Origin: Streptomyces albogriseolus
GTDB taxonomy: Bacteria > Actinomycetota > Actinomycetes > Streptomycetales > Streptomycetaceae
Direction of reading: 5' to 3'
NCBI GenBank assembly: GCA_014650475.1
Contig: BMVA01000012.1
Coordinates: forward strand, 205,597 to 269,596
Length of the DNA: 64,000 nucleotides
The position numbers and the translations under genes are program-made. This document shows, one piece after another, positions 37,080-45,601 of this stretch. The notes beneath the pieces were generated by a model. The model was not told the DNA's origin. It saw nothing but the letters and a program-made list of their open reading frames with translations, and made no database searches. How positions within the stretch are numbered: the first letter of the stretch is position 1; each line of letters begins with the position of its first letter.

Positions 37080-37958
37080 GTGAGCGAGCAGCAGAACCCC
37101 GTCGACCAGCACCCCACCCCCGACTTCCCCTCCCAGGACCAGCCGCACCCGGGCTGGACCGGGCCCATGGACCCGCCGCCGGACCACGGTGAGGACTCCT
37201 ACAAGGGCAGCGGACGCCTGACCGGCCGAACGGCCGTGATCACGGGCGGGGACTCCGGCATCGGCCGCGCGGTCGCCCTGGCGTTCGCCCGCGAGGGGGC
37301 CGACGTGGTCTTCACGTACCTGGACAGCGAGAAGGACGAGGCGGACGAGACCGCACGCTGGGTGAAGGAGGCCGGGAGGCGTGCCGTGGCCGTGTCCTGC
37401 GACATCCGGGAGGAGGAGAACTGCCGGGCGCTGATCGACCGGGCGGTCTCCGAGTTCGGCGGCATCGACATCCTGGTGAACAACGCCGCGTACCAGATGT
37501 CCCAGCCGGACGGCATCGAGGCGATCACCACCGAGCAGTTCGACCGGGTGCTGCGCACCAACCTGTACGGCATGTTCTGGCTGTGCAAGTTCGCCGTGCC
37601 GCACATGAACGAGGGCGGCAGCATCATCAACTCGGCCTCCGTGCAGGCGTACAAGCCGAGTCCGCATCTGCTGGACTACGCGACCACCAAGGGCGCCATC
37701 GTCACGTTCACCCAAGGGCTGGCGCAGATGCTGATCGGGCGGGGCATCCGGGTCAACGCCGTGGCGCCGGGGCCGGTGTGGACGCCGCTGATCCCGGCGA
37801 CGCTGCCGGACACCGCGGAGTTCGGCAAGCAGGCCCCGATCGGGCGTCCGGCCCAGCCGGCCGAGATGGCCCCGGCGTACGTGTTCCTCGCCTCGCAGGA
37901 GGCGTCGTACATCACCGCCGAGATCGTGAACGCGACCGGCGGGACGCCGCTGCCGTAG
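37080..37958 (+). CDS. SDR-family oxidoreductase (YghA/glucose-dehydrogenase-like)
   Basis: A 292-residue short-chain dehydrogenase. A 40-residue Pro/Gln/Asp-rich N-terminal extension (PTPDFPSQDQPHPGWTGPM) precedes the NAD(P) motif ITGGDSGIGRAVALAF, then VNNAAYQM, the catalytic Ser and YATTKGA, and VNAVAPGPVWTPLIPATLP. This long-N-terminus group includes E. coli YghA and Bacillus general stress dehydrogenases. GTG 37080 has GGGAGAGAA upstream; a 110-base gap separates it from the MFS gene. Confidence 0.9.
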   Translation: MSEQQNPVDQHPTPDFPSQDQPHPGWTGPMDPPPDHGEDSYKGSGRLTGRTAVITGGDSGIGRAVALAFAREGADVVFTYLDSEKDEADETARWVKEAGRRAVAVSCDIREEENCRALIDRAVSEFGGIDILVNNAAYQMSQPDGIEAITTEQFDRVLRTNLYGMFWLCKFAVPHMNEGGSIINSASVQAYKPSPHLLDYATTKGAIVTFTQGLAQMLIGRGIRVNAVAPGPVWTPLIPATLPDTAEFGKQAPIGRPAQPAEMAPAYVFLASQEASYITAEIVNATGGTPLP

Positions 37959-37974
37959 GGCACCGGGAAAAGCA

Positions 37975-38012
37975 CTGACCGCACCGGCCCCGCGTGGGGC
38001 AGACTCCCGGCC
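37975..38012 (+). promoter_or_regulatory. Leaderless promoter of isomerase-like gene
   Basis: CTGACC (37975-37980), a 19-base spacer and CAGACT (38000-38005) lie seven bases before ATG 38013. There is no ribosome site, so a leaderless transcript is likely. Confidence 0.5.
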
Positions 38013-38747
38013 ATGGAGAGTGCCTGGTACCTGGGAACACTTGAGCGCGAGGGCCGGTCGCTGGCCGACGCCGCGGAGCAGGCGGGGCCCGACGCCCCCG
38101 TCCCCGCCTGCCCGGACTGGCGGGTGCGGGACCTGTTGCGGCACACCGGCGTGGTGCACCGGTGGGCGGCGGGCTTCGTCGCCGACGCCTGCCCGACGCC
38201 CCGCCCGATGGAGGAGCACCCGGACCTGGACGGTGCGGAACTGGTCGCCTGGTACCGCGCCTGCCACCGCGCGCTGCTCGACACGCTCCGCGAGGCGGAG
38301 CCGGACGTGGAGTGCTGGGCCTTCCTGCCCGGCGCGGTCTCCGGCCCCGGCTTCTGGGCCCGCCGCCAGGCCCACGAGACGGCCGTGCACCGTTACGACG
38401 CGGAGGCGGCGCGCGGTGGCGAACCGACGCCGGTCGACACGGACTTCGCGGTGGACGGCGTCGACGAACTGCTGCGCGGCTTCCACGCCCGCCGCAGAAG
38501 CCGGGTCCGCACCCCCGAGCCGCGCGTGCTCCGGGTGCGCGCGACGGACGCGGACGCGGTGTGGACGGTAAGGCTGTCGCAGGAGCCGCCGGTGACCACG
38601 CGGGACGCGGCCGGGGACGCGGAGTGCGAGGTGTCCGGTCCGGCCGCCGAGCTGTACCTGTCGCTGTGGAACCGGCTCCCGGTACCGGAGGTGACGGGCG
38701 ACGCGGCGCTCGCGGCGCTGTGGCGGGAGACGTCCGCGATCGTCTGA
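38013..38747 (+). CDS. Maleylpyruvate isomerase-family mycothiol-dependent enzyme
   Basis: A 244-residue protein of the DinB-like/MDMPI fold: N-terminal helical metal-binding domain with PACPDWRVRDLLRHTGVVHRW supplying one histidine, RRQAHETAVHRYDAE supplying the remaining HxxxH-type ligands, and a C-terminal domain (GPAAELYLSLWNRLP). Family members use mycothiol as cofactor; the real substrate is unknown and most are not maleylpyruvate isomerases. It ends 46 bases before the DUF6332 gene. Confidence 0.86.
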   Translation: MESAWYLGTLEREGRSLADAAEQAGPDAPVPACPDWRVRDLLRHTGVVHRWAAGFVADACPTPRPMEEHPDLDGAELVAWYRACHRALLDTLREAEPDVECWAFLPGAVSGPGFWARRQAHETAVHRYDAEAARGGEPTPVDTDFAVDGVDELLRGFHARRRSRVRTPEPRVLRVRATDADAVWTVRLSQEPPVTTRDAAGDAECEVSGPAAELYLSLWNRLPVPEVTGDAALAALWRETSAIV

Positions 38748-38793
38748 GGCCGTGGCGCTTGCCCGCCGGCCGTCCGCCTGTTTCACTGCCGGA

Positions 38794-39099
38794 ATGCGTG
38801 AGCGGGGGGACCATGAGACGCGCGGGGGCGGCCGGCGCGGCCAGGCCGAGCGGGACGCGATCACCGTCGAGACCGGGTACGCGCTGTGCAGCGCGGCCTT
38901 CGCGGCGGCCGTGGTGTTCGGCGCCGTGGCGGGTCCGGCGCTGCTGTTCGCGCTGCCGGGGGCGGTGGAGGCCGTGCTGGTGCGCGCGGGCGGTGTGCTC
39001 GCGGGAGTGCTGTTCGCCGTCCGGACCGTGTCCGTCCTGGTGCGGTTCCGGCGGTCGGCTCAGCCCAGCCAGCCCGGCCGTACCAGCCCCGACTCGTAG
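38794..39099 (+). CDS. DUF6332 family small membrane protein
   Basis: A 101-residue protein with a charged N-terminus, the block QAERDAITVETGYAL and two hydrophobic helices (AAFAAAVVFGAVAGPALLFAL; VLAGVLFAVRTVSVLV). This matches the Streptomyces family DUF6332, of unknown function. ATG 38794 is chosen over ATG 38752, which has no support. Its last 40 bases overlap the convergent response-regulator gene. Confidence 0.75.
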   Translation: MRERGDHETRGGGRRGQAERDAITVETGYALCSAAFAAAVVFGAVAGPALLFALPGAVEAVLVRAGGVLAGVLFAVRTVSVLVRFRRSAQPSQPGRTSPDS

Positions 39100-39725
39100 G
39101 CGAGGACGACCAGTTGGGCGCGGTCGCGGGCGCCCAGCTTGACCATGGTGCGGCTGACGTGGGTCTTGGCGGTGAGCGGGCTCACCACCAGGCGGCGGGC
39201 GATCTCGTCGTTGGTCAGGCCGAGTCCGACCAGCGCCATCACCTCCCGTTCCCGCTCGGTCAGCTCCGACAGGGCGTCCGCGGCGGCCGGTTCCTTGGAG
39301 CGGGCGGCGAACTCGGCGATCAGCCGGCGCGTCACACTGGGCGAGAGCAGGGCGTCGCCGTCGACCACCGCCCGTACCGCGCGCAGCAGTTCGCCGGGCT
39401 CGGTGTCCTTCACCAGGAAGCCGGAGGCGCCCGAGCGGATCGCCTCGAAGACGTACTCGTCCAGTTCGAAGGTGGTGAGCATGACCACCTTCACGCCGGC
39501 CAGGTCCGGGTCCCCGGTGACGCGGCGGGTCGCGGCGAGGCCGTCCAGTGCGGGCATGCGGATGTCCATCAGCACGACGTCGGGCCGCAGCTCGCGGATC
39601 AGGCGCAGGGCCTCCTCGCCGTCGGCCGCCTCCCCGGCCACCCCGATGTCCGGCTGCGCGTCCAGCAGGGCGCGGAATCCCGCCCTGACCAGCGACTGGT
39701 CGTCGGCGAGCACCACACGGATCAC
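39060..39725 (-). CDS. NarL/LuxR-type response regulator
   Basis: A 221-residue regulator. Receiver domain IRVVLADDQSLVRAGFRALL with acceptor aspartate in VVLMDIRMPALDG and lysine in GFLVKDTEP; C-terminal LuxR helix-turn-helix ELTEREREVMALVGLGLTN through AKTHVSRTMVKLG. GTG 39725 overlaps the kinase stop by four bases (GTGA), so it is its cognate partner. Targets are unknown. Confidence 0.94.
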   Translation of the reverse strand: MIRVVLADDQSLVRAGFRALLDAQPDIGVAGEAADGEEALRLIRELRPDVVLMDIRMPALDGLAATRRVTGDPDLAGVKVVMLTTFELDEYVFEAIRSGASGFLVKDTEPGELLRAVRAVVDGDALLSPSVTRRLIAEFAARSKEPAAADALSELTEREREVMALVGLGLTNDEIARRLVVSPLTAKTHVSRTMVKLGARDRAQLVVLAYESGLVRPGWLG

Positions 39726-40996
39726 CGGTCCTCCTCGGAGTCGATCGGCAGGAGGGCGAGCACGCGGAACCCTCCGTCCGGGCGGGTGCCCGCCTCGATG
39801 GTGCCACCGAGCGCGGCGGCCCTCTCCCGCATCCCGGCGAGCCCGTTGCCGGTGCCGCCCGCGTCGGCGCCGGTGGCGGGCCCGTCGTCGTCGACCAGCA
39901 GCCGCAGCCGCCGCTCGCGCCGTTCGATGTGCACGCGCGCCTCACGGGAGCCGGAGTGCCGTACGACGTTGGTGAGGGCCTCCTGGACGATGCGGAAGGC
40001 GGCCAGGTCGGCGCCGGGCGACAGCCGGGGCGGCGCTCCCTCGACGGTGACGGTCAGTCCCGCGCTCGCGGCCTGTTCCACCAGTTCGGGCAGCCGGTCG
40101 AGGCCGGGCGCGGGGGTGCGCGGGGCGGCGCCGGGGGCGCGCAGGGTGTCGAGCACCTGGCGCACCTCGCCGAGCGCCTCCTTGCTCTTGGCCTTGATGG
40201 TGGTGAGCGCGGTGCGGGCCTGTTCGGGATCGCTGTCCAGCAGGGCGAGTCCGACGCCGGCCTGCACGTTGATGACGGAAATGCTGTGCGCGAGCACGTC
40301 GTGCAGTTCGCGGGCGATGCGCAGCCGCTCCTCGTCGGCGCGCCGCCGCTCCGCACGGGCCCGCTCGGCCCGCTCGCGCGCCCACTGTTCCCGGCGGACG
40401 CGGGCCAGTTCGGACACGGCGAGGAGCGCCACCGCCCAGGTGGCGACGACGATCTCCTCGGTCCAGGGGGCCGCGTCGTCGCCCGACGGGGGCAGCCACC
40501 GGTACAGGACGTGGACGGTGAGCAGGTGCCCGGCCCACAGCGCCCCCATCGCCGCCCAGGCCGCGTAGCGCCGCCCCGAGACGACGGCGGTGAAACAGGC
40601 CACCGCGACGGTCAGGAGGACGGGCCCGTACGGATATCCGGCCCCGAGGTAGAGGAGGACGGCGGCCACCGTGCCGCACAGCACGGCGACGGGATGCCGC
40701 CACCGCCACAGCAGCAGCGCACCCGACACAAGCAGCAGCACCCGGCCCGGCGGGTCGAGGGCGACCCGCTCGCCCGTCTGGGCGTGGTCGGCGAAGCCGG
40801 AGCCGATCAGCACGAAGGCGGTGAGCAGCACGGTGGAGGGCCACGGCCACCGGGCGCGGCCGGCCGGCTCGGGGTCCTCGTCCCGTCCGGCGGCGCGGCG
40901 GATCCAGCCGGGCGGGCCGTGCCTCCGCCACCGGGGCGGCCCGCCGGGGCGCCACCGCTCCGGCGGGCCGGCGCCGGGCCCACGCTGTTCGTCCAT
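39722..40996 (-). CDS. Sensor histidine kinase (HisKA_3)
   Basis: A 424-residue membrane kinase: Pro/Arg-rich N-terminus, five or six helices (for example VLLTAFVLIGSGFA; VLLLVSGALLLW; LLTVAVACFTAVV), dimerisation motif ERLRIARELHDVLAHS with the phosphorylated histidine near residue 229, and a GHKL ATPase (FRIVQEALTNVVRHSG; GNGLAGMRERAAALGG). No extracellular sensor domain is evident, so it probably senses the membrane. It is leaderless: TAGCGT lies seven bases before ATG 40996. Followed by its response regulator with a GTGA overlap. Confidence 0.94.
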   Translation of the reverse strand: MDEQRGPGAGPPERWRPGGPPRWRRHGPPGWIRRAAGRDEDPEPAGRARWPWPSTVLLTAFVLIGSGFADHAQTGERVALDPPGRVLLLVSGALLLWRWRHPVAVLCGTVAAVLLYLGAGYPYGPVLLTVAVACFTAVVSGRRYAAWAAMGALWAGHLLTVHVLYRWLPPSGDDAAPWTEEIVVATWAVALLAVSELARVRREQWARERAERARAERRRADEERLRIARELHDVLAHSISVINVQAGVGLALLDSDPEQARTALTTIKAKSKEALGEVRQVLDTLRAPGAAPRTPAPGLDRLPELVEQAASAGLTVTVEGAPPRLSPGADLAAFRIVQEALTNVVRHSGSREARVHIERRERRLRLLVDDDGPATGADAGGTGNGLAGMRERAAALGGTIEAGTRPDGGFRVLALLPIDSEEDR

Positions 40997-41003
40997 GTCC
41001 GCC

Positions 41004-41009
41004 ACGCTA
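41004..41009 (-). promoter_or_regulatory. -10 element for leaderless two-component operon
   Basis: On the reverse strand TAGCGT is followed by seven bases and ATG 40996, with no ribosome site. A convincing -35 was not found. Confidence 0.5.
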
Positions 41010-41222
41010 GACGCCGCGTCCGCCCGGTGGCGTCGGCCGGACGGCGTGATCACGCGTACTCCCGGGGAAGTACGCCCGGCCGGGGTGCGGAGCCCAGGGC
41101 CTTCCGCTCAGGGGTCGCCCCCGTGCGAGCGCAGCCGGAACCCGGGGCGTCGGCGATCGACGGCCAGGCCGCAGACCTGTGTGCCGGGCCCCGCGACGCC
41201 GGAACGATCCGGACGACAGTCC

Positions 41223-41927
41223 TCAGGAGGCGCCGGCCGGCCGCAGCCCCACCGTGCGGGCGAGACCGCCGACCGTGTGGCGGAAGAACGCGTCCCGTTC
41301 CTCCACGATCCGGGTGAACTGGCCGAACACCTCGAAGCCGATCAGGCCGAGCAGCTGCGCCCAGACGGCCACGCAGGCCGGCGCCACCGCGGGCGGCAGT
41401 CCGGGGACGAAGTCCGCCGCCATGCGCGCGGCCTCCGCCTCCAGGTCCGCCGGAACGGACGGGACGTTGAGCTCCCCGGCCCGGTGGGCGTCGCGGACGA
41501 CGTCGATGAGGGCGAAGCCGACGCGTGAGGCGGCCGGGACGGTGGTGGCCGGCGCGGCATACCCCGGCACGGGCGAGCCGTAGATCAGCGCGTACTCGTG
41601 CGGGTGCGCCAGCGCCCAGCCGCGGACGGCCTCGCACACGGCGGTCCAGCGCTCCCCCGGGGCGGCGCCGGCGGACGCCTTCAAGGCCGCCTCGGCCGCC
41701 TCGCCGAGGGAGTCGTAGGCGTCGGTGATGAGAGCGGTCAGCAGGTCGTCACGGCTGGGGAAGTAGCGGTAGATCGCGGAGGAGGCCATGCCGAGCGTTC
41801 TGGCCACGGCCCGCAGGGACAGCTCGGCGGCGCCCTGCTCGGCGAGCCGCCGACGCGCCTCCTCCTTGATGGCCGCGGTGATCTCGTTCCTCGCCCGCGC
41901 GCGGGCGCCGTGTGGGGTGCTCGTCAT
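41223..41927 (-). CDS. TetR-family transcriptional regulator
   Basis: A 234-residue repressor. The N-terminal helix-turn-helix reads AAELSLRAVARTLGMASSAIYRYFPSRDDLL in two adjoining helices (quoted parts: LRAVARTLGMASSAIYRYF). The C-terminal TetR_C_13-like domain (AVCEAVRGWALAHPHEYALIYG) is of the ligand-binding WHG type. It is divergent from a nitroreductase-fold gene; four similar palindromes in the 149-base gap are its probable operators. ATG 41927 has no clear ribosome site. Confidence 0.92.
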   Translation of the reverse strand: MTSTPHGARARARNEITAAIKEEARRRLAEQGAAELSLRAVARTLGMASSAIYRYFPSRDDLLTALITDAYDSLGEAAEAALKASAGAAPGERWTAVCEAVRGWALAHPHEYALIYGSPVPGYAAPATTVPAASRVGFALIDVVRDAHRAGELNVPSVPADLEAEAARMAADFVPGLPPAVAPACVAVWAQLLGLIGFEVFGQFTRIVEERDAFFRHTVGGLARTVGLRPAGAS

Positions 41928-41949
41928 GCCGTCAGTGTTCCATGAAAAC

Positions 41950-41981
41950 AGAGCGGTGCACACAAACGAGAGCACTGCTCT
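41950..41981. promoter_or_regulatory. Tandem TetR operators, left pair
   Basis: AGAGCGGTGCACA at 41950-41962 and AGAGCACTGCTCT at 41969-41981, centres 19 bases apart. The second is a perfect inverted repeat around its central base. They lie 23-54 bases upstream of the tetR start. Confidence 0.75.
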
Positions 41982-42021
41982 TGCAATGCCTCATGGAACA
42001 CGGCACACTCGAAACGAAGCG

Positions 42022-42053
42022 AGAGCAGTGCTCACAAAATAGAGCGGCGCTCT
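42022..42053. promoter_or_regulatory. Tandem TetR operators, right pair
   Basis: AGAGCAGTGCTCA at 42022-42034 and AGAGCGGCGCTCT at 42041-42053, again 19 bases between centres. The pair is an inverted copy of the left pair and lies 24-55 bases upstream of the nitroreductase-fold gene. Confidence 0.75.
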
Positions 42054-42076
42054 CATCGCCTGTCCCGGAGGTCCCG

Positions 42077-42532
42077 ATGCCGTCGTCCACGCCGTACTAC
42101 CTCACCGCCGGTCCCGTCGCCGCCCGCTTCAACCGGATCGTCGGCCGGCTGGCCCGGCACGGCGTCAGTGTCGCCGGCACCGCGGAGCTGTCCGTCCGCG
42201 GCCGCAAGAGCGGGCAGATGCAGCGCATTCCGGTCAACCCGCACACCTACGAGGGGGCGCGGTACCTGGTCTCGGCGCGCGGGCACTCCCAGTGGGTGCG
42301 CAACATGCGGGCCGCCGGCGGCGGTGAGCTGCGCGTGGGCCGCAGGGTGCGCACCTTCACGGCGGTGGAGATCCCCGACGAGGAGAAGCTGACGGTGCTG
42401 CGCACCTACCTGGAGAAGTGGGGCTGGGAGGTCAACCAGTACTTCAAAGGGGTCACCGCCAAGTCCTCCGACGAGGAGATCCTGGCGGCGGCGCCCGACC
42501 ACCCGGTCTTCCGGATCACTGTCCGGGGCTGA
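42077..42532 (+). CDS. Nitroreductase-family deazaflavin (F420)-dependent protein
   Basis: A 151-residue split-barrel protein of the Ddn/DUF385 group: ELSVRGRKSGQMQRIPVN, EGARYLVSARGHSQWVRNMRAA and RVRTFTAVEIPDEEK. Family members bind deazaflavin F420 and reduce nitro-compounds, quinones or similar. The divergent TetR gene with shared operators suggests induction by a toxic or small hydrophobic ligand. ATG 42077 has GGAGGT five bases upstream. Its end overlaps the convergent reductase gene by 17 bases. Confidence 0.88.
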   Translation: MPSSTPYYLTAGPVAARFNRIVGRLARHGVSVAGTAELSVRGRKSGQMQRIPVNPHTYEGARYLVSARGHSQWVRNMRAAGGGELRVGRRVRTFTAVEIPDEEKLTVLRTYLEKWGWEVNQYFKGVTAKSSDEEILAAAPDHPVFRITVRG

Positions 42533-43757
42533 CCTCGCCGCCGCCCGCGGGACGCCGGTCCAGCGCCATCAGCGCGCGGTGGGCCATCGGATGGGTGCGG
42601 ACCAGCTCGCCCAGCGTCGTCGAGCCCCGCGTGATGTCCTTGAACGCCTTCCATGCCGGGCGGAAGCCGGTCAGCACCGCGTGGAAGACGCCCGGCCGCT
42701 GCTCGAACGCCGCCAGCATCCGCTTGCCCACGCTCATCTCCACGCCGAGGCCCGCCTTCACGGCGAACGCGTAGTTGAGGGCCTGGCGCCGGGCGTCCAC
42801 GGCGTCGTGCGCCTCGGCGACGCGCACCGCCCACTCCCCCGCCAGCCGGCCGGAGCGCAGCGCGAAGGAGATGCCCTCGCGGGTCCACGGCTCCAGCAGC
42901 CCCGCCGCGTCACCGCAGACCAGCACCCGGCCGCGGGACAGCGGCGAGTCGTCGGCCCGGCAGCGGGTCAGATGCCCGGAGGAGATGGCCGGTTCGAAGC
43001 CGGCGAGACCCAGCCGGGCGATGAAGTCCTCCAAGTAGCGCTTGGTGGCGGCGCCTTCGCCACGCCGCGAGATGACGCCCACGGTCAACGTGTCGCCCTT
43101 GGGGAAGACCCAGCCGTAACTGCCGGGCATGGGGCCCCAGTCGATGAGCACCCTGCCCTTCCAGTCCTCGGCGACCGTCTCCGGCACCGGGATCTCCGCC
43201 TCCAGGCCCAGGTCCACCTGGTCCAGCTTCACCCCGACGTGCGCCCCTATGCGGCCGGCGCTGCCGTCGGCGCCGACCACGGCCCGCGCGAGCACCGTCT
43301 CGCCGCCCTGGAGGACGACGGCGACCGTGCGCCGGTCCGGCACGGCCGAGCCGTGCTGCTCCACGCGCTGCACGGCGACGCCGGTGCGCAGTTCGGCCCC
43401 GGCCTTCTGCGCGTGCTCGACGAGCTGCTGGTCGAACTCCGGCCGGTTGATCAGACCGAAGAGCATCTGCCGTGAGCGGCGGGTGCGGGTGAAGCGGCCG
43501 TTGCTGGAGAACGTCACGGCGTGCACCCGGTCCTTGAGCGGCAGCTCGAAGCCGGGCGGCAGCGCGTCGCGCGACGGACCGATGATGCCGCCGCCGCAGG
43601 TTTTGTAGCGGGGCAGCTCCGCCTTCTCCAGCAGCAGCACGCGCCGCCCCGCGACCGCCGCCGCGTAGGCCGCCGACGCCCCCGCGGGTCCCGCGCCCAC
43701 CACGACGACGTCCCACACCTGCCGCACGTCGTCCGCCGAAGAGTTGTCGCTGCTCAC
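42516..43757 (-). CDS. Geranylgeranyl reductase-family FAD-dependent oxidoreductase
   Basis: A 413-residue flavoprotein: FAD-binding VWDVVVVGAGPAGASAAYAAA, LPRYKTCGGGI with the family's conserved cysteine, VVGADGSAGRIG, and the GDAAGLLEPWTREGISFAL motif. It belongs to the geranylgeranyl reductase/menaquinone-reductase-like group that saturates isoprenoid double bonds. In actinobacteria such enzymes act on menaquinone side chains or lipids; the substrate here is not known. GTG 43757. It is divergent from the M20 peptidase gene. Confidence 0.9.
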   Translation of the reverse strand: MSSDNSSADDVRQVWDVVVVGAGPAGASAAYAAAVAGRRVLLLEKAELPRYKTCGGGIIGPSRDALPPGFELPLKDRVHAVTFSSNGRFTRTRRSRQMLFGLINRPEFDQQLVEHAQKAGAELRTGVAVQRVEQHGSAVPDRRTVAVVLQGGETVLARAVVGADGSAGRIGAHVGVKLDQVDLGLEAEIPVPETVAEDWKGRVLIDWGPMPGSYGWVFPKGDTLTVGVISRRGEGAATKRYLEDFIARLGLAGFEPAISSGHLTRCRADDSPLSRGRVLVCGDAAGLLEPWTREGISFALRSGRLAGEWAVRVAEAHDAVDARRQALNYAFAVKAGLGVEMSVGKRMLAAFEQRPGVFHAVLTGFRPAWKAFKDITRGSTTLGELVRTHPMAHRALMALDRRPAGGGEVSPGQ

Positions 43758-43850
43758 GATGGTCTGCCGCTCCGTCCACGCCGCCTGCCGCTGCTGTCCT
43801 CCCGCATCCTACGGCGGCGGTCGTCACGGTCCGCTGTGGGAGGATCGGCG

Positions 43851-43882
43851 GCGTGAGTGGCCCTTACATGGGTCACTCACGC
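43851..43882. promoter_or_regulatory. Inverted repeat upstream of M20 peptidase
   Basis: GCGTGAGTG (43851-43859) pairs with CACTCACGC (43874-43882), with an internal CCC/GGG pairing. It lies 71 bases upstream of the dipeptidase start and may be an operator or a leader hairpin. Confidence 0.4.
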
Positions 43883-43952
43883 ACACCGACACGATCATCG
43901 CGTACCGAGAAGTACGCACCTGCACAACGTCGCACCCACAAGGAGCGTGCCC

Positions 43953-45314
43953 ATGTCGTCGAATCCGGTCGCCGTGACCGTCGCCTCACTGATGCCCAGG
44001 GCGAAGGAGGAGCTCACCGAGCTGGTGGCCTTCAAGTCGGTGGCGGACTTCGACCAGTTCCCCCGCGAGGAGAGCGAGGCCGCGGCCCACTGGATCGCCG
44101 ACGCGCTCACCGCCGAGGGCTTCCAGGACGTGGCCCTGCTCGACACCCCGGACGGCACCCAGTCGGTCTACGGTTTCCTGCCCGGCCCGGAGGGCGCGAA
44201 GACCGTGCTGCTGTACGCGCACTACGACGTGCAGCCGCCGCTGGACGAGGCCGGCTGGACCACGCCGCCGTTCGAGCTGACCGAGCGCGACGGCCGCTGG
44301 TACGGGCGCGGTGCCGCCGACTGCAAGGGCGGGGTCATCATGCACCTGCTGGCGCTGCGCGCCCTGAAGGCGAACGGCGGCGTGCCGGTCCACGTCAAGA
44401 TCATCGTGGAGGGCTCGGAGGAACAGGGCACCGGCGGCCTGGAGCGGTACGCCGAGGAGCACCCGGACCTGCTCACCGCCGACACCGTCGTCATCGGCGA
44501 CGCGGGCAACTTCCGCGCCGGCCTGCCGACCGTCACCACCACCCTGCGCGGCATGACGCTGGTGCGGGTGCGCATCGACACCCTGGAAGGCAACCTGCAC
44601 TCCGGACAGTTCGGAGGGGCCGCGCCCGACGCGCTGGCCGCGCTGGTGCGGGTGCTGGACTCGCTGCGCGCCGAGGACGGCAGCACGACCGTGGACGGGC
44701 TGACCGGCGACAGCGTCTGGCAGGGCATCCAGTACGACGAAGAGCAGTTCCGCAAGGACGCCAAGGTGCTGGACGGGGTGCAGCTGATCGGCTCCGGCAC
44801 GGTCGCCGACCGCATCTGGGCCCGCCCCGCGGTCACCGTGCTCGGCATCGACTGCCCGCCGGTGGTCGGCGCCACGCCGTCCGTGCAGGCGAACGCACGG
44901 GCACTGCTCAGCCTGCGGGTGCCGCCGGGTGTGGACGCGGCGAAGGCGACCGAACTGCTGCGCGCGCACGTGGAATCGCACACACCGTGGGGCGCGCGGG
45001 TCACCGTCGAGCAGATCGGCCAGGGCCAGGCGTTCCGCGCCGACCCGGCCAGCCCGGCGTACCAGGCCATGGCGGACGCGATGGCGGTCGCCTACCCGGG
45101 CGAGGAGATGCAGTACGCGGGCCAGGGCGGTTCGATCCCGCTGTGCAACACGCTCGCCGCCCTCTACCCGAAGGCGGAGATCCTGCTGATCGGGCTGAGC
45201 GAGCCGGAGGCGCAGATCCACGCGGTGAACGAGAGCGTGTCCCCCGACGAGCTGGAGCGGCTGTCGGTCGCGGAGGCGCTGTTCCTGCGCAACTACGCGG
45301 GCGGGGCGGCCTGA
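43953..45314 (+). CDS. M20-family metallopeptidase (dipeptidase)
   Basis: A 453-residue di-zinc peptidase: metal-ligand histidine and aspartate in VLLYAHYDVQPP, bridging aspartate in YGRGAADCKGG, catalytic glutamates in EGSEEQGTGG, GDAGNF, and a C-terminal histidine in QIHAVNESV. The dimerisation (lid) domain sits in the middle. It resembles ArgE/CPG2-type dipeptidases such as carnosinases. Cytoplasmic, probably completing peptide breakdown. ATG 43953 has AAGGAG. A strong terminator follows. Confidence 0.94.
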   Translation: MSSNPVAVTVASLMPRAKEELTELVAFKSVADFDQFPREESEAAAHWIADALTAEGFQDVALLDTPDGTQSVYGFLPGPEGAKTVLLYAHYDVQPPLDEAGWTTPPFELTERDGRWYGRGAADCKGGVIMHLLALRALKANGGVPVHVKIIVEGSEEQGTGGLERYAEEHPDLLTADTVVIGDAGNFRAGLPTVTTTLRGMTLVRVRIDTLEGNLHSGQFGGAAPDALAALVRVLDSLRAEDGSTTVDGLTGDSVWQGIQYDEEQFRKDAKVLDGVQLIGSGTVADRIWARPAVTVLGIDCPPVVGATPSVQANARALLSLRVPPGVDAAKATELLRAHVESHTPWGARVTVEQIGQGQAFRADPASPAYQAMADAMAVAYPGEEMQYAGQGGSIPLCNTLAALYPKAEILLIGLSEPEAQIHAVNESVSPDELERLSVAEALFLRNYAGGAA

Positions 45315-45331
45315 CCGGCCGCCCACGGTCG

Positions 45332-45373
45332 AGGCCGGAGCGTCCCGCTCGGGCGAGCGGGACGCTCCGGCCT
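45332..45373 (+). terminator. 19-bp perfect hairpin after M20 peptidase
   Basis: Arms 45332-45350 and 45355-45373 pair perfectly over 19 bases around GGGC. It begins 17 bases after the stop codon. The remaining bases to 45601 show no gene. Confidence 0.9.
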
Positions 45374-45601
45374 ACGGGCGTTGAGCGCGGGCGTGGGCGT
45401 GGTGGTGACGCGGCTCGGCCACGGCGACGGCGATCGCACGGCACGCGGGTCGGAGGCGCACCGTAGGTGGCGGGGCCGGCGGACCGCGAGTCCCCACACG
45501 CAGGTGCAACGCGGCTCAGCCTCGGCGACGACGAGGGCCAGGCAGCACGTGAGCGTCAGGCGCTCCGCGGGGAACGGCGGTCCCCTGGGCCGTAAGTCCC
45601 C

